From Bacillus sp. CH30_1T (GTDB taxonomy: Bacteria > Bacillota > Bacilli > Bacillales > Bacillaceae_B), in NCBI RefSeq assembly GCF_008364765.1, contig NZ_VTUY01000006.1:241169-305168 (forward strand): 64,000 nucleotides of DNA. The letters run 5' to 3'. The position numbers and the translations under genes were made by a program. The notes beneath the pieces were generated by a model. It was not told the origin of the DNA and made no database searches. It saw nothing but the letters and a program-made list of their open reading frames with translations. Positions 27,851 through 36,382 of the stretch are shown piece after piece. Each line of letters begins with the position of its first letter. Positions within the stretch are counted from its first letter, which is position 1.

Positions 27851-28564
27851 ATGTTTAAGTTGAAAAATGCATTTTTAGGAAGCGCATTAGTAGGAGCAAT
27901 CGTAGTATCTGGAAGCTTTGGTACATATTCTTGGTTCACATCCGAGACAAATGCCACAGGAGAGATTACAAACGGTACATTAGAAATCAACAACTCACAG
28001 GACATGGAAACAAAGATCATCGAAGCTACTGGGTTTGCCCCTTCTCAATTAAAGTACGGTGAATGGTTGAAGATTGAAAATACAGGTGATATGGATGCTT
28101 ATCTTAAAGCGACCTATAACCAGTCTCTAAGTGCAGATGTACCTTTAGATTCCTATAAAGTAGGGTATATCGCTTATAAGTTCTCTGAAGGACAAGAAAT
28201 GACAGACGACATCCTGGAAGAATCAAGAATCTACTTAGATGAGTTATTCAATGGGACAACCAATGAAGTAAAATCTATGTCCAAAGCGATCGCTCCTGGA
28301 GTTGAAATGGTTGTCGGATTTGTAGAGGAAGAAGAAGTTCAACCTGCTGCAAAAGGCATGAGTGGGAAAGCCAAGATGGTACTTGGGGATGGTTCAAAAG
28401 AAGGCGAGAAACATGAATTCTGGCAATTAAATGATGACCAATATATTGATCTTTCTTTCGCAATCAAACTGGACGAAAAAGCCGGTAATGAGTATCAAGG
28501 AGTTACTTATACATCGAATTTAAATGTAACAGCCAAGCAAATGGATGAGGGTGCAAAAAACTAA
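27851..28564 (+). CDS. CalY/TasA-family secreted protein (camelysin-like)
   Basis: A 237-aa exported protein. The N-terminus (FKLKNAFLGSALVGAIVVSG) is a long signal peptide followed by FGTYSWFTSETNATG, the typical start of TasA/CalY (M73/camelysin) proteins after SipW cleavage. Family members form extracellular fibres in biofilms; CalY was first described as a cell-surface metalloprotease. Pairing with sipW supports the assignment. No tapA gene is seen. A terminator follows at 28621. I leave the symbol empty because CalY and TasA cannot be separated by eye. Confidence 0.87.
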   Translation: MFKLKNAFLGSALVGAIVVSGSFGTYSWFTSETNATGEITNGTLEINNSQDMETKIIEATGFAPSQLKYGEWLKIENTGDMDAYLKATYNQSLSADVPLDSYKVGYIAYKFSEGQEMTDDILEESRIYLDELFNGTTNEVKSMSKAIAPGVEMVVGFVEEEEVQPAAKGMSGKAKMVLGDGSKEGEKHEFWQLNDDQYIDLSFAIKLDEKAGNEYQGVTYTSNLNVTAKQMDEGAKN

Positions 28565-28620
28565 GTTACACCTAAAATAGAATAACTTCGCGAATAACGT
28601 TTGAAAAGGCAATCGATAGG

Positions 28621-28650
28621 AGACAATCCTGATAGATTGTCTTTTTTTTT
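28621..28650 (+). terminator. intrinsic terminator
   Basis: AGACAATC pairs with GATTGTCT around CTGATA, followed by eight T. It separates the sipW-calY operon from the lipoprotein gene only partly, since the latter's ribosome site follows within 20 nt and readthrough is possible. Confidence 0.82.
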
Positions 28651-28678
28651 ACTCTTAAATAAAGGAGATCGAAAGTTT

Positions 28679-29185
28679 ATGAAGAAGTGCTACTGGAGTG
28701 TCCTTTTCCTGCTCTTTATGATGTACATGGGAGGATGTCAGGAGAACATAAACATAGGGGAAAATGCCTATCAAAACGAGGAAGAGGCGGTGAAAGAGAC
28801 TATGAATTCGTCAGTTAAAGTTGACCCATCGATTAACCTTTCAAGTAAGAAGGTTATTTCCGTTATTATTGAGTTTAAGACAAAACCTGCACAAATCGCC
28901 GTTTTAGAAGCAGAAGCTAAAGGCGTGGATATGACCTTGGAAAAAGCCAAGGAACACGTTGAACAGAGTCATCAGGCTTTCGAACAAGAACTTCATGCCT
29001 TTCTGGATGATAATGAAGTGGAATATCGCATCAAACATAGGTATAAGACAGCCTTTAATGGGGTGTCAATAGAATTACCGGCAAGTGCAATTAAGAGATT
29101 AATGGGCTCTTCCGTTATCTCTAAGATTTATCCAAACCAGGAAATCCAATTGGATCCTCCTATCCAACCTTCAGATCAAATGTAA
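28679..29185 (+). CDS. lipoprotein consisting of a stand-alone subtilisin propeptide (I9) domain
   Basis: A 168-aa protein. A hydrophobic N-terminus ends in YMGGC (Cys20), a somewhat relaxed lipobox. It has a short acidic linker and then an I9 propeptide domain (about 58-165). This domain aligns with the propeptides of the island's subtilases over its full length: ISVIIEFKTKPA, an EKAKEHVEQSHQAFEQEL helix, YKTAFNGVSIELPA and the terminal QLDPP. No catalytic domain follows; the stop codon comes exactly where the protease would begin. Known I9 domains act as intramolecular chaperones and inhibitors, so a membrane-anchored inhibitor or folding helper acting in trans is the likely role (inference). 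ATG 28679 follows AAAGGAGATC. Confidence 0.88.
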   Translation: MKKCYWSVLFLLFMMYMGGCQENINIGENAYQNEEEAVKETMNSSVKVDPSINLSSKKVISVIIEFKTKPAQIAVLEAEAKGVDMTLEKAKEHVEQSHQAFEQELHAFLDDNEVEYRIKHRYKTAFNGVSIELPASAIKRLMGSSVISKIYPNQEIQLDPPIQPSDQM

Positions 29186-29240
29186 AAAAAGATAACCGGC
29201 AAACCTTGAATCAGTCAGGTGCGCCGGTTATCTTTTTTTA
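29184..29240 (+). terminator. intrinsic terminator
   Basis: AAAAAGATAACCGGC pairs with GCCGGTTATCTTTTT around a 22-nt loop, ending in T7. It directly follows the lipoprotein stop codon. Confidence 0.88.
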
Positions 29241-29626
29241 CTAATTTTAAAAGCCACAATCATTTTCGGAAAATAGCATAATTAAATGTGCAAGAAATCG
29301 GGAAAATTGATTAGGCATTAAGAACTGTATCTGTTTTCTTTATATTACTAAATAATTGAAAAAATTTCAAATGTGTAAGGTATAGTGTGTCTATTTCATT
29401 GAAATGAATTTCGTGAAGTGAAAATATTAGGATATTAAGAAAAAAGAACCAGGTAAATAGTTCTGGAAGAGACAGATGGAAATCCACTGAAAACCCCAAT
29501 TTTTTCATGATCACTTACTAGTATAATAGAAGTAGAACCTATATTAAAATAAAAAATCAAAAGCGTTGGAACTGTTGTTTGGATGAAATGAACCAACTTA
29601 TACTACGTCACCCTGGAGGTTAAATC
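29241..29626 (+). other. intergenic region before regulator copy 3
   Basis: About 390 AT-rich bases without a convincing gene. A strong ribosome site (CCTGGAGGTTAAATC) precedes the next ATG. No copy of the C-rich motif seen upstream of the proteases was noticed here. Confidence 0.4.
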
Positions 29627-30853
29627 ATGCATATTGGGACATTTATAAAGTATTATAGGATCTATAAGGGGATGACCCAAAAGCAGGTGGGCGATGGGAT
29701 CTGTACACCTGGCCATATCAGTAAAATTGAAAGCGGACACTTACAGATTACGATGGATAAAATCGAATTATTCAATCAAAGGTTAAATATTAACGTTGAG
29801 AAAGAGTTAAAGGCATATAAAAAATTACAGTTAGATTTGGAATTGTGGCATGATGTCATGATCAAGCAGGTAAATGGAAAGATCGAATTATTGAAGGAGA
29901 CCATCGAACAAAATCCCTTAATCAAAATTGAAACCTTAAATGGCACCTTTAAGCTACTGAAAGCAAGGTACTTTATTATGAAAGGGGAGATAAAAGAAGC
30001 TGCATTCTATTTAAGCCAGTTTTCTAATAAGCGTCTTTCCTTCCATATGTTCGATTATGATTTTCAGTTATACTATCATATAAAAGGCATGTATGAGCTT
30101 GCAAAAGGAAATCCACAAACAGCCATAAAGTATTTGGAGAAAATAGATCGAGATATTTATTCCAATCCTGAATCCTACTATCATATGTCAGTTGGCTATC
30201 ATGATCTTGGGCAGCATGACAAGTCACTGCGTTATAGTCAGCTAGCTCTGAATTATTTCAAAGAAACGTTTAATTTTACAAGGTGCGTAGATGCTGCTAC
30301 GATTCAGTTGGTAGCGGAAGGCAGAAGCGAAGGGAAGATTATGGCCTCGTTAGTAGAAAAATATGACGAGTTGATCCAACATTGTGATAATCTTCATGAT
30401 CATAGAAGAAAAGCAGTTCTTCACCTGAATTTAGGGAATCTTTATCGAGAAGTAATGGATGATAAAAAGGCAAGAGATGCATTTCACATAGCCTATGGAT
30501 TATTGAAGCATGATTCCTATAATGAAATGTATGTAAACAGCCTTTTTGGTTATATTGATAGTTCCATGAATGTGGACGGTTCCGCAAATAAAGAAAAATA
30601 TGCAAGTTTAATAGAAGAGGGACAGGCATCTGTGAAAGATGAAAATTCCTACATGGAAACTTTCTTTACGATGCTTGAGATCAGGGTACAAGAGGGAGAG
30701 GAAGCACATTATCAATATATTGAGAATGTCATCATCCCTCTATTGAAGGAAAAAGGGCAATACGTTCAGTGCAACTATTATATTCAAAAACTCTACATTC
30801 ATTATCGAATGGATGGGAGAGAGGCAAAAAGAAAAGAATGCGTTTTAAGCTAA
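29627..30853 (+). CDS. HTH-TPR transcriptional regulator, RNPP (NprR/PlcR-like), copy 3
   Basis: 408 aa. The HTH is at residues 1-60 (IKYYRIYKGMTQKQVG, GICTPGHISKIESG) and is followed by TPR-like helical repeats. It is paralogous to the copies at 2949 and 25480 (shared features include ALNYFKETFNFTRCVDAA and VIIPLLKEKG). The C-terminus diverges and is shorter. GGAGG lies 7 nt before the ATG at 29627. A small hypothetical gene follows 41 bp downstream on the same strand and may be cotranscribed. Peptide-sensing is inferred from architecture. Confidence 0.87.
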   Translation: MHIGTFIKYYRIYKGMTQKQVGDGICTPGHISKIESGHLQITMDKIELFNQRLNINVEKELKAYKKLQLDLELWHDVMIKQVNGKIELLKETIEQNPLIKIETLNGTFKLLKARYFIMKGEIKEAAFYLSQFSNKRLSFHMFDYDFQLYYHIKGMYELAKGNPQTAIKYLEKIDRDIYSNPESYYHMSVGYHDLGQHDKSLRYSQLALNYFKETFNFTRCVDAATIQLVAEGRSEGKIMASLVEKYDELIQHCDNLHDHRRKAVLHLNLGNLYREVMDDKKARDAFHIAYGLLKHDSYNEMYVNSLFGYIDSSMNVDGSANKEKYASLIEEGQASVKDENSYMETFFTMLEIRVQEGEEAHYQYIENVIIPLLKEKGQYVQCNYYIQKLYIHYRMDGREAKRKECVLS

Positions 30854-30894
30854 CGGTTAAATGACATGAAATTATATAGTAAAGGAGAGGTTTG

Positions 30895-31155
30895 ATGGAA
30901 AACCCGGATCGTTTAATATCATCATTTGATGAGGTGACATTAAGTGATTATAAAATGCCCATCATCTGTATTTATTCCAACCCGAAAGATTATCAAGGTA
31001 TGTTTGTAGCAAGGCTATTTGATGTAAATCAACCTACTCATTATATTTTGATGAGACCTACATTAGAAACAATCAGAAGTGAAATTCCCGAACGTTTCTC
31101 GCTAGTACCAAAAGCACAAGGGGAAGATTCCAGTATCGTCGAAACATGGATTTAA
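30895..31155 (+). CDS. small conserved-looking hypothetical protein (86 aa)
   Basis: A soluble 86-aa protein (MENPDRLISSFDEVTLS...) with a well-placed AAAGGAGAGG ribosome site 4-5 nt before ATG 30895. There is no signal peptide, membrane segment or known motif. The composition suggests a compact alpha/beta domain (IICIYSNPKDY, HYILMRPTLETI). It follows regulator copy 3 by 41 bp with no terminator between, so it may be in the same transcript. It does not look like a pheromone precursor because it lacks a secretion signal. Function unknown. Confidence 0.7.
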   Translation: MENPDRLISSFDEVTLSDYKMPIICIYSNPKDYQGMFVARLFDVNQPTHYILMRPTLETIRSEIPERFSLVPKAQGEDSSIVETWI

Positions 31156-31171
31156 TTCCTAGTAAAAAAGA

Positions 31172-31599
31172 GGCTGGGACAAAAGTTTTTTATCCTAAGT
31201 CAAACCCGAACAAACCTGCTTCTTAGTGTGCAGATTTGTTCGGGTTTATTATTTATTTTCGAATCATTTGATTTTAGCTGTTTCCAGCGGTTGATTGAAG
31301 TGCAAGACGAAGACTCCTGCGGGAAGAGTAGCTTATGTGAGACTTGTCCAGCTATAGGGCTTAGAGGCAATTGTCATAAGGCAGATCGTCCATGAAGGCA
31401 AAGAACGCCTTCAAGCCCGCTCCGCCTTATGCCAACCGCCTCTGAGCGAAGCCCTTCCGCTTTCCAACCCGCAGGCTTGCCGAGGAGGCTCACGGGCTAC
31501 CCGCGGAAAGCGTAGTCTTGCACGGAAATCATTAACGGTATTAAGAACCTACACTTCTATTGTTCGTCTTTTTATCGTAGATTTTAGTTTTGTCCCAGC
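31172..31599. repeat. Bacillus-type intergenic repeat with a second repeat nested inside
   Basis: Terminal inverted repeats GGCTGGGACAAAA (31172) and TTTTGTCCCAGC (31588-31599) enclose a long imperfect palindrome. An outer arm pair is recognisable by TGCAAGACGAAGACTCC on one side and GCGTAGTCTTGCACGGAAA on the other. Inside it sits another palindrome, with GGCAATTGTCATAAGGC pairing to GCCTTATGCCAACCGCC. Such ACTCCTGCGGG/GAGGAGGCTC elements are widespread between genes in Bacillaceae genomes. It contains no gene. Confidence 0.75.
31202..31250 (+). terminator. terminator hairpin inside the repeat
   Basis: AAACCCGAACAAA pairs with TTTGTTCGGGTTT, followed by ATTATTTATTTT. It probably ends the transcript of the small gene at 30895. 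Confidence 0.7.
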
Positions 31600-31605
31600 G
31601 TCTTT

Positions 31606-32991
31606 TTACGTATTTTCATTGACAGAAGGATAGAATTTACTTTCGATTTTCTTATATTCCTTAAGGTTTTCAGTGAGACGTGCCAGCTTATGAACTTCTT
31701 GAAGAAGAAAGGTTTTATCTAATTCATATATGACCTCCCTTTCAATATGATCAATGGTATTACAGGCAAATTCCCAGATGTCCTTGTGTTTGGATGGCTG
31801 GATGGATTCTGCAATGAGCGCCAGTGCCCGCACAATGTCAGTAATGATTAAATGATTGTCTTTAGCATAATGGCGGATATAGCCGAACCCGCGATACAGG
31901 TAATAATCAAATGCTTCGGACTGGAGTATGACTCGGACTCTTCCAACCTGGTCAATCAAATATGGAGTGAAGGATAAGTGATCTTCTACAGTCAGCATAA
32001 GGTCAGCCATTTGATCAATCGTATTAGAGGCCGTTTTGGGATCATCATTCCCGAGAGCTTTGATTGCAACTTCAGCCAGCTTGTGAATCCCCATTTGCAG
32101 GTCCTGGATTTCGGTCTCTTTATGCCCCATTTCAATGAAAGTGAGATAGAAACCATCCGAAATATCGTTGGTCTCAGGTCCCCAAATACTCATGATTTCA
32201 TTTCCGGCTAATATATAATCTCCGACTTTGTAATGAAGCTGAATGATGAGGTTATCCTGCATAGCCCGTTCGATCATTCCATGGAAATCGATTAACTGAA
32301 TATATCCCGATTCCCTTGCCTGTAAGTGAATGATGTTCACTTTCTCATGTACCATAAGGTCGCCATTTTCTGTTGTTCGATGGGTTTCTAAATCATTTTT
32401 TAACGTCTGGTTTATCATCACTTCAGAAACCTGCTTCATATTGTACGTAATATTGTGTACTTGCATCCAGGTGGAAGCATGGTTAATAAAGAAGATGAAT
32501 GTGACAGCAGTAAGGAATGCAAGTCCGATCGTCATGATCGGGACGGCAACAAAAAGTTCTTCCTTTGAATCTCCGATAAAAAGAAAGAGGAGCAGTACAT
32601 ATACAAAACTGCCATTAAAAATTCCGAGGGCATGCTGCGTTTGATTGTCCGAAATGAAGTCCAGGAGCATCCTGGGGGAAAATTGACCACTGAACATCGT
32701 GAGTACAACAAGCAGTGAATTCAAGGTGAAAGCACTGAGCGTTAGGATGGCCCCGATGAGTGTACTGACAAGCATGCGTGTAACAGATGCATTCATACTT
32801 AAGAAATCGAATGTATACTGCGAGATGTCAGCATACAGATCTAAATAGAGGGTGAGTGCTACAAGTAGTAAGGAAAAACAAATATAAAAGAACGGCATAT
32901 ACCATATGGTCAGCCGAATCTCACGCATTCTCTGCCGTTTGGACATGACCATATATTTTCTGATGGATAAGGGAAGCATTTTTTTCAGCAT
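31606..32991 (-). CDS. DUF2254 predicted membrane protein
   Basis: 461 aa. Four hydrophobic segments in the N-terminal half (for example WYMPFFYICFSLLLVALTLY, and a pair near LLLFLFIGDSKEELFVAVPI) precede a large soluble C-terminal region. The order and motifs (TLSAFTLNSLLVVLTMFSGQFSPR, then IHLQARESGYIQ) are characteristic of DUF2254. Function is unknown. The ATG at 32991 is preferred: the frame extends upstream through the antisense strand of the SAM riboswitch and its promoter, which is not plausible coding sequence. It diverges from the hom operon. Confidence 0.85.
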   Translation of the reverse strand: MLKKMLPLSIRKYMVMSKRQRMREIRLTIWYMPFFYICFSLLLVALTLYLDLYADISQYTFDFLSMNASVTRMLVSTLIGAILTLSAFTLNSLLVVLTMFSGQFSPRMLLDFISDNQTQHALGIFNGSFVYVLLLFLFIGDSKEELFVAVPIMTIGLAFLTAVTFIFFINHASTWMQVHNITYNMKQVSEVMINQTLKNDLETHRTTENGDLMVHEKVNIIHLQARESGYIQLIDFHGMIERAMQDNLIIQLHYKVGDYILAGNEIMSIWGPETNDISDGFYLTFIEMGHKETEIQDLQMGIHKLAEVAIKALGNDDPKTASNTIDQMADLMLTVEDHLSFTPYLIDQVGRVRVILQSEAFDYYLYRGFGYIRHYAKDNHLIITDIVRALALIAESIQPSKHKDIWEFACNTIDHIEREVIYELDKTFLLQEVHKLARLTENLKEYKKIESKFYPSVNENT

Positions 32992-33175
32992 AATTGATCC
33001 GGTTCCTTTCAAATAAAGGGATATGGAATAGTTTTCCCCGCCAAAACATGTTAAAACGTCTCTTTGCAAATTAGATTGATAAACTCCTAGACAGGGTTCA
33101 AACTTAAGTAAACCGATAGGGAATGAAGCTGTCTGTAACATTAGAAAGAATTTTTTAAAAATACTAAAAATAGTA

Positions 33176-33204
33176 TTGACGAGGGAATAAATCCCCTTTA
33201 TAAT
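33176..33204 (+). promoter_or_regulatory. sigma-A promoter of the SAM-riboswitch operon
   Basis: TTGACG (33176-33181) and a perfect TATAAT (33199-33204) with a 17-bp spacer. Transcription would start near 33211, about 40 nt before the riboswitch. Confidence 0.85.
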
Positions 33205-33251
33205 CCAATTCATACTCAAATAGCAAGTAATACCAAAACGAAACATTATAT

Positions 33252-33365
33252 CTCTTATCAAGAGCGGCGGAGGGATAGGCCCGATGAAGCCCGGCAACCT
33301 ACAGGATCACACTGTAAAGGTGCCAATTCCTACAGATTCTATACGGATCTGGAAGATAAGGGGAG
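33252..33365 (+). promoter_or_regulatory. SAM-I (S-box) riboswitch aptamer
   Basis: The conserved S-box core is present: CTTATCAAGAGCGGCGGAGG, then GATGAAGCCCGGCAACC, then AAGGTGCCAATTCC, closed by GATAAGGGGA pairing with the initial CTTATC (P1). SAM binding stabilises P1 and lets the downstream terminator (33380-33410) form, so hom and the aspartokinase should be expressed when methionine/SAM is low. This is established for the S-box class; the target here is read from position. Confidence 0.96.
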
Positions 33366-33379
33366 GAGCATGATCATTT

Positions 33380-33410
33380 AGCCCTCTTCTTAAAAGGAGA
33401 GGGCTTTTCT
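33380..33410 (+). terminator. riboswitch-controlled terminator
   Basis: AGCCCTCT pairs with AGAGGGCT around a 10-nt loop, followed by TTTCT. It is the expression platform of the S-box. Confidence 0.9.
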
Positions 33411-33509
33411 GTATACCCTCTTTCTTTTCCGCTCACATCCCTCAAGTGGATCTTCAAATGGAATGTATCAATCTTACGTATAAAGTGAAAATTCGATAAA
33501 GGAGGCTGA

Positions 33510-34760
33510 ATGATGTCAACGATTAATGTGGCACTTCTGGGGTTCGGAACGGTAGGGCAAGGGGTCTGTGAAGCAATCGATACTCATCAGGACAGATTGA
33601 AGGAAATACTAGGTAAAGAGGTAAAGATAAAGGCGATCCTTATTAAAGATCCAACAAAAGAGCGAAGTATTGAATCATCCATCACCGTCACAACGGATTT
33701 CCAAGAAATCCTGGATATCCCGGACCTACACGTGATCTTTGAAGCGATCGTGGGGGAAGAGCCTAGCTATACGTATTTAACCGAAGCCATTGAGAAGGGA
33801 GTTCATATCGTCACGGCCAATAAAGCGATGTTTGCCAAATATGGTCCTGAGCTATTGGAGAAGGCGAAAAGGAAGGGTGTATCGGTCGGATTTGAAGCGA
33901 CGACAGCAGGAGGAATCCCGGTGATCGGCAGTATCAGGCAGCTTCTGAAGGTGAATGAGATCAGACAAATTCAAGGAATTCTTAATGGGACGTCCAACTT
34001 CATCTTATCTCAAATGAGAAAAAGAGGTCTTGCCTTTGATACAGCCTTAAAGATTTCTCAGGAGAAGGGATACGCTGAAGCCGATCCGACAAATGACATC
34101 GAAGGCCATGATGCGTTCTATAAATTGCTAATTTTAAGTCAAACAGCATTTGGCAGACAGCCTGATTGGAAGAGTATTCGACGTAAGGGGATATCCCACC
34201 TGACTGCAGAGTGGCTCCAGGCAGCGGAATCCTTTCGATTACGGTTTAAACACGTAGGTTCTCTCTGTCGGGATTCAGTCGACCATATCAAAGGAGAAGT
34301 AGAGCCTATCCTTGTCCATGACACCCATCCTTTTTACGGTGTGGAGGATGTGGAAAATGCTATATCCCTTAAGGGGAGTCTTGTAGGAAGGATTACCTTG
34401 CTTGGTCCGGGAGCTGGAAAATTGCCTACAGGCAGCGCCATGGTAGAGGACTTTCTGTCGTTGATAGAGAGAAAGTATACTGGCTCTGGTGAAAGTACCG
34501 TGAATGCGGGAGAGGTTCTTGATGAGAGCAGTAACCAGTGGGTCTTAAGAATCCGTGAAAATGATGATTATCAAAACTGGATCCCGTCGTTCATTTTAAA
34601 GGATCGTATTCAACTGGGCGATAACTTGTACGTATTTGTTGAAGGCACGAAAGAGACACTGGAATCGCTCCTTCGCATACATGACCATATTCAAGCCGTT
34701 CCTATTTTAAAAGAAATTCCGTTGGAGAATGAAGTGAAAACTGGTGTTGCTGTTTCTTAG
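33510..34760 (+). CDS. hom: homoserine dehydrogenase
   Basis: Reduces L-aspartate 4-semialdehyde to homoserine, the precursor of methionine and threonine. The N-terminal Rossmann motif LLGFGTVGQG, ANKAMFAKYG with the conserved Lys, and the homoserine-dehydrogenase core GILNGTSNFILSQM and YAEADPTNDIEGHDA are present. It is 416 aa against about 433 in B. subtilis, and the last roughly 80 residues (after STVNAGEVLDES) do not show a normal ACT pattern. GGAGG lies 4 nt before the ATG at 33510 and 7 nt before an in-frame ATG at 33513, which may be the real start. It is first gene of an S-box operon with the aspartokinase 45 bp downstream. Confidence 0.93.
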   Translation: MMSTINVALLGFGTVGQGVCEAIDTHQDRLKEILGKEVKIKAILIKDPTKERSIESSITVTTDFQEILDIPDLHVIFEAIVGEEPSYTYLTEAIEKGVHIVTANKAMFAKYGPELLEKAKRKGVSVGFEATTAGGIPVIGSIRQLLKVNEIRQIQGILNGTSNFILSQMRKRGLAFDTALKISQEKGYAEADPTNDIEGHDAFYKLLILSQTAFGRQPDWKSIRRKGISHLTAEWLQAAESFRLRFKHVGSLCRDSVDHIKGEVEPILVHDTHPFYGVEDVENAISLKGSLVGRITLLGPGAGKLPTGSAMVEDFLSLIERKYTGSGESTVNAGEVLDESSNQWVLRIRENDDYQNWIPSFILKDRIQLGDNLYVFVEGTKETLESLLRIHDHIQAVPILKEIPLENEVKTGVAVS

Positions 34761-34805
34761 AAGTAATCTTTTATAAATAAGGTCTGAAGGAAAGTAGGGG
34801 TATCA

Positions 34806-36002
34806 TTGAGTATGATCGTTCAAAAGTTTGGTGGAACCTCTGTTGGTTCTACAGATCGAATCAAGCGCATGGTCTTTCATGTCATGAAGGAAAGAGAAAA
34901 AGGCCATGATGTTGTCGTAGTGGTATCAGCAATGAATAAAACGACTGATACACTCGTAAGATTGGCAGGGGAACTCTCTGCAGAGTCAAGTAAGAGAGAA
35001 ATGGATATGCTCTTAAGTACCGGGGAGCAGGTGACGATCTCCCTTTTGACAATGGCCCTGCAGCATAAGGGGCTGGAAGCCGTATCCCTGACAGGCAGAC
35101 AAGCGGGAATTCAAACCGATGGAGTATTTGGGAATGCCAAGATTGCCTCGATCAATACCGGTCGGATTAAATCTGAGTTATCAAAAGGACGAATCGTCGT
35201 GGTAGCCGGTTTTCAAGGAGTTACGGATAAAGGAGAGGTGACTACATTAGGGAGGGGCGGTTCCGATACGACGGCAGCTGCTCTTGCTGCCGCTTTAAAA
35301 GCGGATAGGTGTGATATTTATACGGATGTAGATGGTGTGTATACGTCGGATCCGCGAATCGTTCCCCGGGCAGCGAAAATTGACACCCTCTCCTATGATG
35401 AGATGCTGCGTTTAGCCACCATGGGAGCTGGTGTCCTGCATCCAAGGGCGATTAAACATGCGAGGGAACATCATGTACCGCTTGTGGTTTGTTCCAGTTT
35501 GACCGAGGGGCGTGGGACCGTCATTAGTGGAAGAACACAGAGAAATGCCCCTATTGTGGGAGTAGCCTACCAGAGTGATATCTCTGTTCTGACAATCATT
35601 GACTGTAATGGTGGAGAGTCATTGATTCTTTATGATCTCGATTCCCATCATATTGAGACAGAAATCATTAAATACGAGGAAAACCTTGTTCTCATCGTTA
35701 AAGATCAGGATTTTCATGAAGTAAAAAGAATTGTTGGACAATATAACCAGGCATACTCTCATATTGAGGAAAGAGAGGACCTATCTAAGGTTTCCGTGAT
35801 CGGTCGGATCAACTCATCACATGAGGTGAGAGAAAAGGTCACCAACGTTTTTCATGACTACCATATTGCAAAGGCATCCATTTGGGAATCCCCGGTAGGA
35901 TTAAGTGCACTGGTTGATAGATGTGATGTAGAAAAAGCGGCCAGAGTCCTTCATATGCACTTCGGTTTGGACTATGTAGAATCAAGGAGAGCTGTTTTGT
36001 AA
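34806..36002 (+). CDS. aspartokinase, S-box operon copy
   Basis: Phosphorylates L-aspartate, the first step to Met/Thr/Lys. 398 aa. It has the N-terminal KFGGTSVGS motif, the SKREMDMLLSTGEQVT core, GRGGSDTTAAALAAALKADR and the IYTDVDGVYTSDPR block. The C-terminal regulatory part (about 255-398) is only weakly ACT-like. TTG 34806 is used as the start because the paralogue at 50961 also starts with TTG-AGT; an in-frame ATG lies at 34812. It is in the transcript controlled by the SAM riboswitch. It closely resembles the siderophore-operon copy in the kinase domain but not in the C-terminal region. Confidence 0.92.
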   Translation: MSMIVQKFGGTSVGSTDRIKRMVFHVMKEREKGHDVVVVVSAMNKTTDTLVRLAGELSAESSKREMDMLLSTGEQVTISLLTMALQHKGLEAVSLTGRQAGIQTDGVFGNAKIASINTGRIKSELSKGRIVVVAGFQGVTDKGEVTTLGRGGSDTTAAALAAALKADRCDIYTDVDGVYTSDPRIVPRAAKIDTLSYDEMLRLATMGAGVLHPRAIKHAREHHVPLVVCSSLTEGRGTVISGRTQRNAPIVGVAYQSDISVLTIIDCNGGESLILYDLDSHHIETEIIKYEENLVLIVKDQDFHEVKRIVGQYNQAYSHIEEREDLSKVSVIGRINSSHEVREKVTNVFHDYHIAKASIWESPVGLSALVDRCDVEKAARVLHMHFGLDYVESRRAVL

Positions 36003-36025
36003 AAGGGTCGGGAGGCTATGTATTC

Positions 36026-36382
36026 TGTCTATCAACACGTTTTAATAAAAAGCTCTTTTCGTAAACATTGTTGCTATTTATACACAGAAAGTACGGCGGG
36101 TAAGCTTATTTGTCGTTCCTTTGGGATCACTCCCACCCATTTATGCGCGGACTATAAAAAACAAAAAAAGTGAATTTTTCTTTTGAATGAGTGCTTGTGT
36201 GAAAACATAGACCGTTCCTTTTCGCTCCAGGCACAAGATTCCCCGGGGAGGAAGTCAAGCCTCCTCGGGCTTTGCCCTGTGGGGTCTTGACATTTCCTCT
36301 ATTTCCCGCAGGAGTCAAGTGCCTTCCGCTACAATCCACTCTGTGCTACTACATTCTTACTGCTTATAAGTTTAGATAGACA
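36026..36382. repeat. Bacillus-type intergenic repeat, copy 2
   Basis: TGTCTATC (36026-36033) and GATAGACA (36375-36382) form terminal inverted repeats around a long imperfect palindrome with CCCCGGGGAGGAAGTCAAG, CTCCTCGGGC and CCCGCAGGAGTCAAG blocks. It belongs to the same general class as the element at 31172. No gene is present. Confidence 0.6.

Noticed and set aside
32992..33297. N-terminal extension of the DUF2254 protein
   Set aside because: It would be translated from the complement of the SAM riboswitch and its promoter. An ATG at 32991 gives a protein starting in the expected way.
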